Counted from the first letter of the stretch, positions 25,419-33,854 are shown. The stretch is 64,000 nucleotides of DNA from Actinomadura sp. NBRC 104425 (GCF_030269545.1 NZ_BSTN01000007.1:62001-126000); one strand, 5' to 3'. Notes: generated by a model not told the origin, from the sequence alone. Translations and numbers: made by a program.

Positions 25419-25608
25419 TCTCTCGGAGGCCCCATTTTCGAGGGTCTCCCTTGCCGCACGCGGCCCCTCGTCCCGGAACGCGACCGGGCGGGGAACAGAG
25501 CGGCAACTCCAGACGTTGGACCTCTCGGCGCTGCTGACGCACGTCTTGTCGCACGTCGAGCGTCCATGTCCCGAAATTGCTCAGCAAACCAACCAAGGTG
25601 GGTGTTCC

Positions 25609-25905
25609 ATGGCTCAGGTACGTCGGCAGGCAAACCTCCCTCGTCCCAGCTGGGGCTGGCAGGACGCCGCGGCGTGCCGGGGGGAAGACCTGGTGCTCTT
25701 CTTCGGACCCGACGGCGAGCGTCAGCCCGAGCGGGAGATCCGTGAGCGCAAGGCCAAGCAGATCTGCATGGGCTGTCCCGTGCGTACCGAGTGCCTGGAC
25801 TACGCGGTGTCCCGGCCCGAGAAGTACGGCACCTGGGGCGGTCTCAACGAAGACGAGCGCGCCTCGGAGCGCCGTCGCCGGATGCGTCGCGCGAACGCCG
25901 CCTGA
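25609..25905 (+). CDS. WhiB-family iron-sulfur transcription factor
   Basis: 98 aa WhiB-like regulator binding a [4Fe-4S] cluster through Cys23, Cys53, Cys56 and Cys62 (AACRGED, ICMGCPVRTEC). The GTWGGLNEDER turn (75-85), which contacts the main sigma factor, and a basic RRRRRMRR-type tail for DNA contact follow. The GGTGGG region lies about 8 bases before the ATG at 25609; the longer frame upstream is unsupported. I cannot assign it firmly to a Wbl subfamily. It is preceded by about 190 bases of leader and followed by a clear hairpin terminator. Confidence 0.93.
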   Translation: MAQVRRQANLPRPSWGWQDAAACRGEDLVLFFGPDGERQPEREIRERKAKQICMGCPVRTECLDYAVSRPEKYGTWGGLNEDERASERRRRMRRANAA

Positions 25906-25968
25906 GGCGATCCCACGGGACGCCGGATCGCCGCGTCGCGCACCCCGGTACGCCACCGGAAAACGTCA

Positions 25969-25998
25969 CGGCCCCGCACCCGCGGGGCCGTTTGCGTT
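25969..25998 (+). terminator. rho-independent terminator after whiB
   Basis: CGGCCCCGC (25969-25977) pairs perfectly with GCGGGGCCG (25982-25990) around a 4-base loop, followed by TTTGCGTT. Confidence 0.75.
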
Positions 25999-26231
25999 GC
26001 CCGCGCATGAAAACCCGCAACGTCTTTCATCACATGTCCGTCACATGTACATCACGGTGCCGCCGAAAACCCCACGCGGGACCCGAATATGCGCTATGGG
26101 GTGGGCGCAATACACGATGACGGCCCGGCGTGTGATCAATTTACGCGAATTCCCGCTTCCCGTCATTTCCCGGTCGGCTCGGCACGCCCGTGCGGCCCGC
26201 CCCGCCCGCGTCCCGCCCGCACCGCGCCGGG
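25999..26231. other. intergenic stretch between convergent genes
   Basis: About 230 bases, comparatively AT-rich. It contains a direct repeat TCACATGT (around 26031-26048). I see no gene or obvious regulatory function; it lies between the 3' ends of whiB and the phosphoribosyltransferase gene. Confidence 0.4.
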
Positions 26232-26954
26232 TCACTCGGCGAGGCGGGCGCGGTCCAGCCAGGCGATGACGTCGGCGTCGGTCAGCTGGTCGAAATCCCG
26301 GTACCACTGGCCCACCGCGCGGAACGACCACGGCGCCGCCAGCACCGCGACCTCGTCCGCCTCGGCCTCCATCGCCCGGACGGTCTCGGCGGCGCCCACC
26401 GGCACCGCCAGCACCAGCCGCGCCGGGCGCCGCGCCCGCACCGCGCGCAGCGCGGCGCGGGCCGTGCCGCCGGTCGCCAGCCCGTCGTCCACCACGATGA
26501 CGGCCCGCCCCGCCAGGTCGGGCAGGGGCCGGTCGCCCCGGTAGGCGCGCACCCGGCGGTCCAGCTCGGCGCGTTCGGCCTCGACCGTGCCGGCCAGGTC
26601 GTCCTCGTCCAGCGACAGGCGGTCCAGCAGGTCGCGGTCGAACACCGGCTCGCCGCCCTCGGCGAGCGCGCCCACGCCCAGCTCCGGCTGCAGCGGATAG
26701 CCGATCTTGCGGGTGACCAGCACGTCCAGCCGGGCGGGCCGGTCCGGCAGCGACAGCCGCCGGGCCACCTCGTAGCCGACCGGCACGCCACCGCGGGGCA
26801 GCGCCAGCACCACCGCCCCGTGCAGCCCCATCGGGACCAGCCGCTCGGCCAGGAGGCGGCCGGCCTCGGCGCGGTCGGTGAACGGCAGCCGCACGCTCTC
26901 GGTGGCGGATCCCGCGCCGCGCGCGGTCCCCCCGCCGGTCCTGTTCCAGGGCAT
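26232..26954 (-). CDS. phosphoribosyltransferase family protein
   Basis: 240 aa type I phosphoribosyltransferase-fold protein. The PRPP-binding loop is VIVVDDGLATGGTARAA, and ALPRGGVPVGYEVAR forms the pyrophosphate loop region. Such stand-alone proteins, often next to stress genes, have no established substrate. I chose the ATG at 26954 because GGAGGGGG lies 6-8 bases upstream; the frame extends to 27047 without support. Residues 8-25 are glycine-rich. It follows the phosphotriesterase homologue by 121 bases in the same direction. Confidence 0.85.
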   Translation of the reverse strand: MPWNRTGGGTARGAGSATESVRLPFTDRAEAGRLLAERLVPMGLHGAVVLALPRGGVPVGYEVARRLSLPDRPARLDVLVTRKIGYPLQPELGVGALAEGGEPVFDRDLLDRLSLDEDDLAGTVEAERAELDRRVRAYRGDRPLPDLAGRAVIVVDDGLATGGTARAALRAVRARRPARLVLAVPVGAAETVRAMEAEADEVAVLAAPWSFRAVGQWYRDFDQLTDADVIAWLDRARLAE

Positions 26955-27075
26955 CGGCGCCCCCTCCCGGGGTCGCGGACCTCGCCTGTCCTCTGCCCTG
27001 TTCCCTACCCAGCCTCGCCGGGTTATCGAGCCGGCCCGGCCGCGCATCGGGCCGTCGGACGGTGCTCCGCGGCGG

Positions 27076-28071
27076 TCAGGCCGCGTCGGCGCAGGCGAGC
27101 CAGCGCAGGGGGTTGTCGCGGACGATCCGCGTCAGCGTGTCCTCGTCGGCCCCCGCGGCGCGCAGCGCGGGCAGGAACACCTCGAACAGGTAGCCGTAGC
27201 CCGCGCCGCCGTAGCGGCGCACATGCGACATCCGGGACACGCCCGTGCTCAGCAGCACCCGGTCGGCCAGCCCGGCCTCCAGCAGCTCCATGACGGCGCG
27301 CACGCGGGCGCCCAGGGCCACCGGGTCCTCCCCCGCCAGGCCGAGCGAGCCGAACGACACGTACGCGCCCGCCTCAGCGATCTTGCGGGGCATGGCGGGG
27401 TCGTCGGCGAGGTCCTGGCGTCCGACGGCCACGCGGTGCGGCTCCAGGCCCGCGCCGGTGAGGATGTCCAGCTGGGCCGCCCCGGCGCGTCCGCAGGTCG
27501 CCACCGGCAGCCCGGAGTAGCGGGCGGCGCGGGCGGCGGCGCGCAGGCACCGCTCCTCGCGCTCGGTGGGCGCCTCGCCCCAGGTGCCGATCTCGCCGAT
27601 GACGCCGGGCAGCGCGTTGGTGCCGTCGATGCCGAAGCCGATCTCGGCGAGGAAGTGCTCGGCCAGCCGCTCCACGTCGGCGTCGCCGACGAAGTCGGGG
27701 TGGAACGGCTCGGTGAACACGCCGGTGCCCGCCACCACCGCGACCCGCGAACCGGCGCTGACGCGGGCCAGGGACGGGGCGCTGCGCCCCATCCCGGCGC
27801 AGGTCAGATCGACGACCAGGGACAGGTCGCGGTCGGCGCGCAGCTGCGACAGCTCGACCATGACCGCCTTCTCCTCGTCCAGCCACCGGCGCGGGTCGGA
27901 GGCCAGCAGCGCGGGGCGGGTCGGCCAGCGCAGGTCCAGCCGCAGGTGCTCGTGCGGCAGGACCGGCCCGGTGACGGCGGAGACGGGAACGGCGCCGGTC
28001 ACCGTGCGGATCCGGCCGCCGTTCTCCTCATGCAGGGTCATGTCTCGCGAGGCTACGACATACTTGGCCAT
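27076..28071 (-). CDS. phosphotriesterase-family homologue lacking most metal ligands
   Basis: 331 aa protein clearly of the phosphotriesterase (PTE/Php) family by its TIM-barrel blocks: LPHEHL at 39-44 (H-x-H kept), GEIGTWG with Glu160, and a C-terminal RRYGGAGYGYLF/DNPLRWL. However, the histidine after strand 5 (family TTH) is ATCGRAG, the histidine of IGHSDD is VGRQDL (about 216-221), and the Asp of LSHD is LSTG (about 274-277). With three of the usual metal ligands gone, hydrolysis of phosphotriesters or lactones is unlikely. It begins 9 bases after the upstream YihY gene's stop, so the two are probably co-transcribed. The start could also be the internal ATG at residue 11. Confidence 0.82.
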   Translation of the reverse strand: MAKYVVASRDMTLHEENGGRIRTVTGAVPVSAVTGPVLPHEHLRLDLRWPTRPALLASDPRRWLDEEKAVMVELSQLRADRDLSLVVDLTCAGMGRSAPSLARVSAGSRVAVVAGTGVFTEPFHPDFVGDADVERLAEHFLAEIGFGIDGTNALPGVIGEIGTWGEAPTEREERCLRAAARAARYSGLPVATCGRAGAAQLDILTGAGLEPHRVAVGRQDLADDPAMPRKIAEAGAYVSFGSLGLAGEDPVALGARVRAVMELLEAGLADRVLLSTGVSRMSHVRRYGGAGYGYLFEVFLPALRAAGADEDTLTRIVRDNPLRWLACADAA

Positions 28072-28080
28072 TCCAGACCA

Positions 28081-29205
28081 TTAGTCGGCGCAGTTTTTAC
28101 CCGGCGGGACGTTTGGCGGCTCGCCGGCCGCCGCGGCGGCGCGCGCCCGGGCGGTGTCGCCGCTGGGCCAGCGCCGGTCGGTCTCGGCGTTGAGCGTGGC
28201 GCCCACCAGCACCGCCAGCGCCGCCACGTACAGCCAGGCGAGCACGGCGATCGACGCCGACAGCGGCCCGTACACCGATATCCCGCCGCTCAGCGACCCG
28301 CTCAGGTACAGCCGCAGCAGGAACCCGCCGACGATCCATATCACCAGCGCCAGCACCGCACCCGGCACCTGCCGCCACCAGGACGTCCGCACCGGGACGC
28401 TCATGTGGTACAGCAGCGCCAGGAACAGGATCGACAGCGTCACCACCACCGGCCAGTAGGCCGCCATGACGTATCCCGCGCCCTCCTCCGGCAGCGCCCG
28501 CCGCAGCAGCGCGGGCCCGACCACCAGCAGCGGCAGGACGACCAGCATGACGACCAGGCCGACCAGGTAGAGGAAGAAGGCGCGCAGCCGGGTGCGCACC
28601 ACACCGCGCACGCCCGACAGCCCGTAGGCGATCGTGATGGTGTCGACGTAGACGTTGGTGGCGCGCGACCCCGCCCACAGCGTGAACACGAAGCTCAGGG
28701 ACACGATGTTGGGGCTGCCGCCGCGGATCACCTCGTCGATCAGCGGGACCACCACGGAGTCGACCGCGGGCCCGGTCAGCACGGTCTCGGCCTGCGCGAT
28801 CATCCAGGTGCGGATCTCCCCGACGGTGCCGGGGCCGAGCAGGCCGCGCAGATGGCCCATCAGCCCCACCAGCCCGATGACCAGGGGCGGCAGCGACAGC
28901 AGCGCGAAGAACGCGGCCTCGGCGGCAAGGCCCGTCACCCGGTAGCGGAAGGCCGCGACGGCCGTGTCCCGCACCAGCCCCCAGGCGACCGCGCGGACGG
29001 CCGGACGCTCCCCCGCCGGGCTCGCCGCCGTATCACCCGCCGGGCCCGCCGCCGCATCGCCCACGGGCTCGCCGGCCGGTCCGCCGACGGGCTCATCGGC
29101 CGGTCCGCCGGCCGTGGGGGTGGACGTCTCCGGACGTCGTCTCAGCCGCATGGCGCGCGCCCAGGCCCGGGCTTGCAGGTTGGCCGACCTGAACACGCTG
29201 GTCAT
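28081..29205 (-). CDS. YihY/virulence factor BrkB family membrane protein
   Basis: 374 aa. A 75-residue cytoplasmic N-terminus contains short Gly/Pro/Ala repeats (GGPADEPV, GGPAGEPV), followed by about six membrane helices with family blocks FFALLSLPPLVIGLVG, FTLWAGSRA and YGPLSASIAVLAWLYVAAL. The function of YihY proteins is unsettled; they are not RNase BN as once annotated. I chose the ATG at 29205 because GGTGGGTGGG precedes it; the frame runs upstream to 29421 through a repeat-rich region that looks non-coding. It likely heads the operon with the phosphotriesterase homologue. Confidence 0.87.
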   Translation of the reverse strand: MTSVFRSANLQARAWARAMRLRRRPETSTPTAGGPADEPVGGPAGEPVGDAAAGPAGDTAASPAGERPAVRAVAWGLVRDTAVAAFRYRVTGLAAEAAFFALLSLPPLVIGLVGLMGHLRGLLGPGTVGEIRTWMIAQAETVLTGPAVDSVVVPLIDEVIRGGSPNIVSLSFVFTLWAGSRATNVYVDTITIAYGLSGVRGVVRTRLRAFFLYLVGLVVMLVVLPLLVVGPALLRRALPEEGAGYVMAAYWPVVVTLSILFLALLYHMSVPVRTSWWRQVPGAVLALVIWIVGGFLLRLYLSGSLSGGISVYGPLSASIAVLAWLYVAALAVLVGATLNAETDRRWPSGDTARARAAAAAGEPPNVPPGKNCAD

Positions 29206-29542
29206 GCCCACCCACCGTAGGGTGTATTCCGGCCAGGCCATTGCACACCGCCCAAATCCGCACTCCACTTGGCACGTCCCGTGATCGGACCGCTGCGCGC
29301 GGGACGGGCGACCCTCCCCGCCGTCGCGGGCGCCGCCGCCGTCCGCCGCGTCCGTTCCGCTCGTTTCGGTCCGCTCGTTTCGGTCCGCTTGCTTCGGTCC
29401 GATCGGTCCGCGTCGTTTCACACCGTTCGACGCGCGCCGCGCCCCGCCCGCCCAAGATCATTCGGCGGACCTGCCGGGAAACCGCGGCCGGTACCGGCGG
29501 GGCCGCGCGCATGCACCCCCGCCCATTGGTGACAATGGAAGG
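29206..29542. other. divergent intergenic region with short tandem repeats
   Basis: The 337-base region separates the YihY gene (leftward) and a small Cys-rich gene (rightward). It contains the 14-bp tandem repeat at 29356-29419. Open frames crossing it on both strands have no ribosome site or family resemblance. Confidence 0.5.
29356..29419. repeat. 14-bp tandem repeat (TCCGCTCGTTTCGG)
   Basis: Two perfect units at 29356-29369 and 29370-29383, one with two changes at 29384-29397, then partial units. On the minus strand it lies about 150-215 bases upstream of the YihY start. Confidence 0.7.
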
Positions 29543-29749
29543 GTGATCTGTGCGGCGTGCCGGGAGCACCGCCACGGCGAGTGCCGTGGCGGGTCGTGGT
29601 GCGACTGCCAGCACGCGGCCGTCCCCGCGACGCCGGAGCAGCGGCGCCGCCGCGACGACGCGGCGGGCCCCCGGGACGCGGCGGCCCTCGACCGGACGGA
29701 CGCGCCGCCGGCCGGCGAACCACGGGTGAACTGGAGGCGGCAGGGGTGA
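29543..29749 (+). CDS. small Cys/His-rich protein
   Basis: 68 aa with CAACREHRHGECRGGSWCDCQH at the N-terminus, a compact set of five cysteines and three histidines that could bind zinc, then a basic disordered tail. Similar short proteins occur in other actinobacteria (memory; family unnamed). There is no usable ribosome site; a GACAAT box ends 6 bases before the GTG, consistent with a leaderless mRNA. It precedes the sulfur-operon leader by 90 bases but may be a separate unit. Confidence 0.6.
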   Translation: MICAACREHRHGECRGGSWCDCQHAAVPATPEQRRRRDDAAGPRDAAALDRTDAPPAGEPRVNWRRQG

Positions 29750-29802
29750 GCGATCCCGCTGTGCTGATCGAACACCCCAGGTGTCCGCATGCCGGACACA
29801 AC

Positions 29803-29832
29803 TGGACATGCCGCAAGAGGCCGTGTCAAAGT
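29803..29832 (+). promoter_or_regulatory. promoter of the sulfur operon leader peptide
   Basis: TGGACA (29803-29808) and CAAAGT (29827-29832) are separated by 18 bases, and CAAAGT ends 6 bases before the leader-peptide ATG. This spacing predicts transcription starting at the ATG, i.e. a leaderless leader peptide. Confidence 0.4.
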
Positions 29833-29838
29833 GCTGAT

Positions 29839-29916
29839 ATGACTGCTGCGGACCCGTTGCTGGTGATGCGCCGGCACGTCGACTTCCTCCGCGTCCGCAG
29901 CGCGATCTGTCGGTGA
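29839..29916 (+). CDS. 25-aa leader peptide of the sulfur assimilation operon
   Basis: The frame encodes 25 residues with the ending RRHVDFLRVRSAICR. This matches the widespread actinobacterial leader peptides that end R-R-H-x-D-x-x-R-V-x-S-A-x-C-R in front of sulfur and cysteine genes. Cys24 next to the stop is the feature proposed for cysteine-responsive ribosome attenuation in mycobacteria (established for related leaders; inferred here). The 156 bases between its stop and the reductase start leave room for alternative RNA structures. Confidence 0.75.
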   Translation: MTAADPLLVMRRHVDFLRVRSAICR

Positions 29917-30072
29917 CGCCCGACCACGCCCCCGTTTCGCTCCGCGGGTGCGTGGTGCCCCGGCGTCCCGTGTCACCGCCTTCGCTCAGCGTCGAGCCCG
30001 GCCTCGCGACCGCCGGTGCGCCATGCGTCCGCCCCACGACACCGACCGCCCTGATCGACAAGGACGCGCGCC

Positions 30073-31725
30073 GTGCCACCAGCGACCAGACGCAAGCGGG
30101 GCGAGGGCCAGTGGGCCCTCGGCTACCGCGAGCCGCTGAACAAGAACGAAGAGAACAAGAAGAACGACGACGGGCTGAACGTCCGCCGCCGGATCATCGA
30201 CATCTACGCCAAGCGGGGCTTCGACTCCATCGACCCGGCCGACCTGCGCGGCCGGTTCCGCTGGTACGGGCTGTACACCCAGCGCCGCCCCGGCATCGAC
30301 GGCGGCAAGACCGCCGTGCTGGCCGACGAGGAGCTCGACGACCGCTACTTCATGCTGCGGGTGCGCATCGACGGCGGCCGGCTCGACGCGGCGCAGCTGC
30401 GCACGATCGCCGACATCTCGGTGAAGTACGCCCGCGGCACCGCCGACATCACCGACCGGCAGAACATCCAGCTGCACTGGGTGGAGATCGAGAACGTCCC
30501 GGCGATCTGGGAGTCGCTGGAGGCGGTCGGGCTGTCCACCACCGAGGCCTGCGGCGACACCCCGCGCGTGATCATCGCCTGCCCGCTGGCCGGGATCGCG
30601 GCCGACGAGGTGATCGATGCCACCCCGGCGATCCGCGCGGTGGCCGACCGCTACATCGGCTCGCCGGAGTTCTCCAACCTGCCGCGCAAGTTCAAGACGG
30701 CGATCTCCGGGTGCCGGTCGCACTGCACCGTGCACGAGATCAACGACGTCGCGTTCGTCGGCGTGGTCAACGAGGAGGGCGAGGCCGGCTACGACCTGTT
30801 CGTCGGCGGCGGGCTGTCCACCAACCCGATGTTCGGCAAGCGCCTGGGCGCGTTCGTGGCGCCCGAGCGGGTGCCCGAGGTCTGGGCGGGCGTCACCTCG
30901 ATCTTCCGCGACTACGGCTACCGGCGGCTGCGGCACCGTGCCCGGCTCAAGTTCCTGATGGCCGACTGGGGCCCGGAGAAGTTCCGCGAGGTGCTGGAGA
31001 AGGAGTACCTGGGGTACGCGCTGCCCGACGGGCCGCCGCCCGCCGAGCCGCTGCCGCACCGCGACCACGTGGGCATCCATCAGCAGCGGGACGGCCGCTT
31101 CTACGTCGGGTTCGCGCCCAAGGCGGGCCGGGTCAACGGCGAGCTGCTGCGCACGGTCGCCGACCTGGCCGAGCGGTACGGGTCGGGCCGGGTGGCCACC
31201 ACCACCGAGCAGAAGATGGTGATCCTGGACGTCCCGGCGGAGAACACCGAGCCGCTGGCCGAGGAGCTGGCCGCGCACGACCTGCAGGTGCGCCCGTCCA
31301 CCTTCCGCCGCCAGACGATGGCCTGCACCGGCATCGAGTACTGCAAGCTGGCGATCGTCGAGACCAAGCAGCGGGCCATGGACCTGATCGACGAGCTGGA
31401 GAAGCGGCTGCCCGACTTCGACCAGCCGCTGACCATCAACCTCAACGGCTGCCCGAACGCCTGCGCCCGCATCCAGGTCGCCGACATCGGCCTGAAGGGC
31501 CAGCTGGTGGTGGACGAGAACGGCGACCAGGTCGAGGGCTTCCAGATCCACCTGGGCGGCCAGGTCGGCGCCTCCTTCGGCCGCAAGGTGCGCGGTCTGA
31601 AGACCACCTCCGCCGGGCTGACCGACTATGTCGAGCGGATCGTGCGCAGGTACGACGAGCAGCGCCGCGAGGGCGAGAGCTTCGCCGACTGGGTGGGGCG
31701 CGCCGACGAGGCCGACCTGAAGTAG
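30073..31725 (+). CDS. sir: ferredoxin-dependent sulfite reductase (nitrite/sulfite reductase family)
   Basis: 550 aa siroheme enzyme that reduces sulfite to sulfide with six electrons from ferredoxin. The siroheme/[4Fe-4S] cysteines are Cys418 and Cys424 (ACTGIEYC) and Cys460 and Cys464 (GCPNAC). The two half-domains repeat (LRTIADISVKYARGTADIT and LRTVADLAERYGSGRVATT) as in the family. The arginine/lysine substrate pocket blocks GCRSHC and RQNIQLHW are present. The neighbours cysH and cbiX favour sulfite over nitrite. The GTG has AAGGAC about 7 bases upstream. Confidence 0.9.
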   Translation: MPPATRRKRGEGQWALGYREPLNKNEENKKNDDGLNVRRRIIDIYAKRGFDSIDPADLRGRFRWYGLYTQRRPGIDGGKTAVLADEELDDRYFMLRVRIDGGRLDAAQLRTIADISVKYARGTADITDRQNIQLHWVEIENVPAIWESLEAVGLSTTEACGDTPRVIIACPLAGIAADEVIDATPAIRAVADRYIGSPEFSNLPRKFKTAISGCRSHCTVHEINDVAFVGVVNEEGEAGYDLFVGGGLSTNPMFGKRLGAFVAPERVPEVWAGVTSIFRDYGYRRLRHRARLKFLMADWGPEKFREVLEKEYLGYALPDGPPPAEPLPHRDHVGIHQQRDGRFYVGFAPKAGRVNGELLRTVADLAERYGSGRVATTTEQKMVILDVPAENTEPLAEELAAHDLQVRPSTFRRQTMACTGIEYCKLAIVETKQRAMDLIDELEKRLPDFDQPLTINLNGCPNACARIQVADIGLKGQLVVDENGDQVEGFQIHLGGQVGASFGRKVRGLKTTSAGLTDYVERIVRRYDEQRREGESFADWVGRADEADLK

Positions 31726-31863
31726 GGGCCGACCTGAAGTAGCGGATGCGGACGCGCGGCCGTCCCCGGGCGGCCGCCCCTCCGCCGCCGATCTTCGCAA
31801 CCGATCTTCGTAGCCGATCGTTGGAAACGATCGCCGTAACCGATCTCACAAGGCCTTCGAGCA

Positions 31864-32043
31864 ATGAGCGAACGAGCGGCGCCGTTCTACTGCCCGTACT
31901 GCGGCGAGGAGCACCTGCGACCGCACGAGGAGGACGGGACCTGGGCGTGCGGGGACTGCCTGCGCGTCTTCAGGTTGAAGTTCCTCGGCGTCGGGGACGC
32001 GCGGGCGGCCGGGCGCCGGACACACGAGGAGACTTTCCGGTGA
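31864..32043 (+). CDS. small zinc-ribbon protein of the sulfur operon
   Basis: 59 aa protein with two CxxC pairs, Cys10/Cys13 (YCPYCGEEH) and Cys29/Cys32 (ACGDCLRVF), typical of a zinc ribbon, with a basic tail. It sits between sulfite reductase and APS reductase, and its TGA overlaps the cysH GTG, so it is translationally coupled to cysH. Equivalent small genes between sir and cysH occur in other actinobacteria (memory). Its role is unknown; an electron-transfer, assembly or regulatory partner is possible. Confidence 0.75.
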   Translation: MSERAAPFYCPYCGEEHLRPHEEDGTWACGDCLRVFRLKFLGVGDARAAGRRTHEETFR

Positions 32044-32750
32044 CACTGCTGGAGACCGACAGACCGACCCTGGACCTGGAGGACGTGGCCGCCTCGGCCG
32101 CCGAGACCCTGGAGGGCGCGTCCACCCTGGAGATCATCCGCTGGGCGGTGGCGACCTTCGGCGACCGCATCTGCCTGACGTCCTCGATGTCGGACGCGGC
32201 GCTGATCCACCTGGTGTCCAAGGTCAAGCCGGGCATCGACGTGCTGTTCGTCGACACCGGCTACCACTTCGCCGAGACCATCGGCACCCGGGACGCGGTG
32301 GAGGCCGTCTACCCGGTCAACGTGATCAATGTGACGCCGTCGCGGACCGTGGCGGAGCAGGAGGCCGCGCTGGGGCCGCGGCTGTACGGGCGCAACCCCG
32401 ACCTGTGCTGCCACCTGCGCAAGGTGGAGCCGCTGACCAAGGCCCTGGAGGGCTATATGGCCTGGTTCAGCGGGATCCGCCGCGAGGAGACCCCCAGCCG
32501 CCGCGACCGCAAGGTCGTCGAGTGGGACGGGCGGCGCGGCATGGTCAAGGTGAACCCGATCCTGCACTGGTCCCAGGAGGACATGGACAACTACATCGCC
32601 GACAACGGCGTGCTGGTCAACCCGCTGCACTACGACGGCTACCCCTCGATCGGCTGCGAGCCCTGCACCCGTCCGGTGGCGCCGGGCGAGGACCCGCGCA
32701 GCGGCCGCTGGGCCGGGACGGGCAAGACCGAGTGCGGCATCCACCTGTGA
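32040..32750 (+). CDS. cysH: assimilatory adenylyl-sulfate (APS) reductase
   Basis: 236 aa. It reduces activated sulfate to sulfite using thioredoxin. The PP-loop fold is seen in LTSSMSDAALIHL and FVDTGYHF. Cys123-Cys124 and Cys206-x2-Cys209 (DLCCHLRKVEPL, GCEPCTRP) are the four ligands of the [4Fe-4S] cluster that distinguishes APS from PAPS reductases. Cys232 in ECGIHL is the catalytic cysteine. The GTG overlaps the stop of the zinc-ribbon gene, and its own stop overlaps the cbiX start. ATP sulfurylase genes are not in this window. Confidence 0.93.
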   Translation: MTLLETDRPTLDLEDVAASAAETLEGASTLEIIRWAVATFGDRICLTSSMSDAALIHLVSKVKPGIDVLFVDTGYHFAETIGTRDAVEAVYPVNVINVTPSRTVAEQEAALGPRLYGRNPDLCCHLRKVEPLTKALEGYMAWFSGIRREETPSRRDRKVVEWDGRRGMVKVNPILHWSQEDMDNYIADNGVLVNPLHYDGYPSIGCEPCTRPVAPGEDPRSGRWAGTGKTECGIHL

Positions 32751-33526
32751 CGCATGCACCGGTGACGACGGCGGCGGGCGCGCATCCGGCGCCGATGGTC
32801 GCGGTCGCGCACGGCAGCCGCGACCCGCGCGCCGCCGCCACCGTCGAGGAGCTGCTGGCCGCCATTCGGGGGCGGCGGCCGGGCCTTGCAGTGCTGGCCT
32901 CCTTCCTCGACCACGCGCCCCCGGCGCCCGCCGGGGTGCTGGACGGGCTGGCGCGGCGCGGCGAGCCCTCGGCCGTGGTGCTGCCGCTGCTGCTGACGGC
33001 GGCGTACCACAGCAAGACCGACATCCCGGGGGTGCTGGCCCGCGTCCGGGCGCGGCACCCCCGCCTGGGGCTGCGCACGGCGGCCACGCTGGGCCCGCAT
33101 CCGCTGCTGGTGGCGGCGCTGGAGCGGCGGCTGGCCGAGGCCGGCGTGCCGGCCGGCGACCCCGACACCGCCGTGGTGCTGGTGGCGGCGGGGTCCAGCG
33201 ACCCGTCGGCGAACGCGACGATCTGGGCGATGGCGCGCCGGTGGCGGTCCCGGGGCTGGCGGGGCGTGGTGCCGGCCTACGCGTCGGCGGCCCGACCCGC
33301 GCCCGGCGAGGCGGTCGCGGCGCTGCGGGACGCGGGCGCACCGCGCGTGGCCGTGGCGTCCTACTTCCTGGCGCCCGGGTACTTCGCCGACAAGGTGCGG
33401 GAGGAGTCCCTGGCGGCCGGGGCGGACGCGGTGTCGCCCGTCCTGGGCGCCGCCCCCGAACTGGCCGAACTGGTGCTGCACCGCTACGACGAGGCGGTCG
33501 CGGACGCCGGCGCGGTCGCCGTCTGA
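32747..33526 (+). CDS. sirohydrochlorin chelatase-like protein
   Basis: 259 aa CbiX/SirB-type chelatase. Inserting iron into sirohydrochlorin would supply siroheme to the sulfite reductase encoded upstream. The first half has VAVAHGSRDPRA with catalytic His22 and LLLTAAYHSKTDIP with the second histidine. The second half repeats the fold but has VLVAAGSSDPSAN, where the matching histidine is alanine, so only one half carries the metal site. The GTG overlaps the cysH stop (GTGA). A perfect 9-bp inverted repeat follows the stop. Confidence 0.87.
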   Translation: MTHAPVTTAAGAHPAPMVAVAHGSRDPRAAATVEELLAAIRGRRPGLAVLASFLDHAPPAPAGVLDGLARRGEPSAVVLPLLLTAAYHSKTDIPGVLARVRARHPRLGLRTAATLGPHPLLVAALERRLAEAGVPAGDPDTAVVLVAAGSSDPSANATIWAMARRWRSRGWRGVVPAYASAARPAPGEAVAALRDAGAPRVAVASYFLAPGYFADKVREESLAAGADAVSPVLGAAPELAELVLHRYDEAVADAGAVAV

Positions 33527-33539
33527 GCGCACCGGCCCG

Positions 33540-33563
33540 CATACCCGCGTCAGAGCGGGTATG
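33540..33563 (+). terminator. hairpin after the sulfur operon
   Basis: CATACCCGC (33540-33548) pairs perfectly with GCGGGTATG (33555-33563) around 6 bases, 13 bases after the chelatase stop. There is no T-run. It abuts the next short frame, so an operator is also possible. Confidence 0.5.
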
Positions 33564-33572
33564 CGGCGGTGC

Positions 33573-33854
33573 ATGACCGAACACGCAGATCTGGGCCACG
33601 AGCCGGAGCAGACACAAGACAGGCGGATCGCACCCGTCACCCGGGGCGGCGACGCACGCGGGCGGACGGATGCCGACCGGCCGGGCGAAGTGGCCGGCGA
33701 GGGCAGCACCGTCCCGCGGGAGCAGGGCATGGCCCGCCAGGAGGACGAGGTCAGCGGCACCGGAGTGCCGGGCGTGGACGTCGGGCAGCCCGACGCGCTG
33801 CCGCCCGACGAGGAGGGCGTCCGGGACGCCGAACGCCACGACGACTCCCGATAG
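33573..33854 (+). CDS. small acidic disordered protein
   Basis: 93 aa, strongly acidic and hydrophilic, rich in Asp, Glu, Gly and Arg, with no hydrophobic core, so probably disordered. Short proteins of this composition are common in actinobacteria. I chose the ATG at 33573; an alternative ATG at 33561 lies inside the hairpin. No clear ribosome site. Convergent with the DUF1707 gene, 13 bases apart. Confidence 0.5.
   Translation: MTEHADLGHEPEQTQDRRIAPVTRGGDARGRTDADRPGEVAGEGSTVPREQGMARQEDEVSGTGVPGVDVGQPDALPPDEEGVRDAERHDDSR

Noticed and set aside
29986..31800. 604-residue minus-strand frame opposite sulfite reductase
   Set aside because: Antisense shadow; the plus strand has the complete siroheme and Fe-S ligand set.
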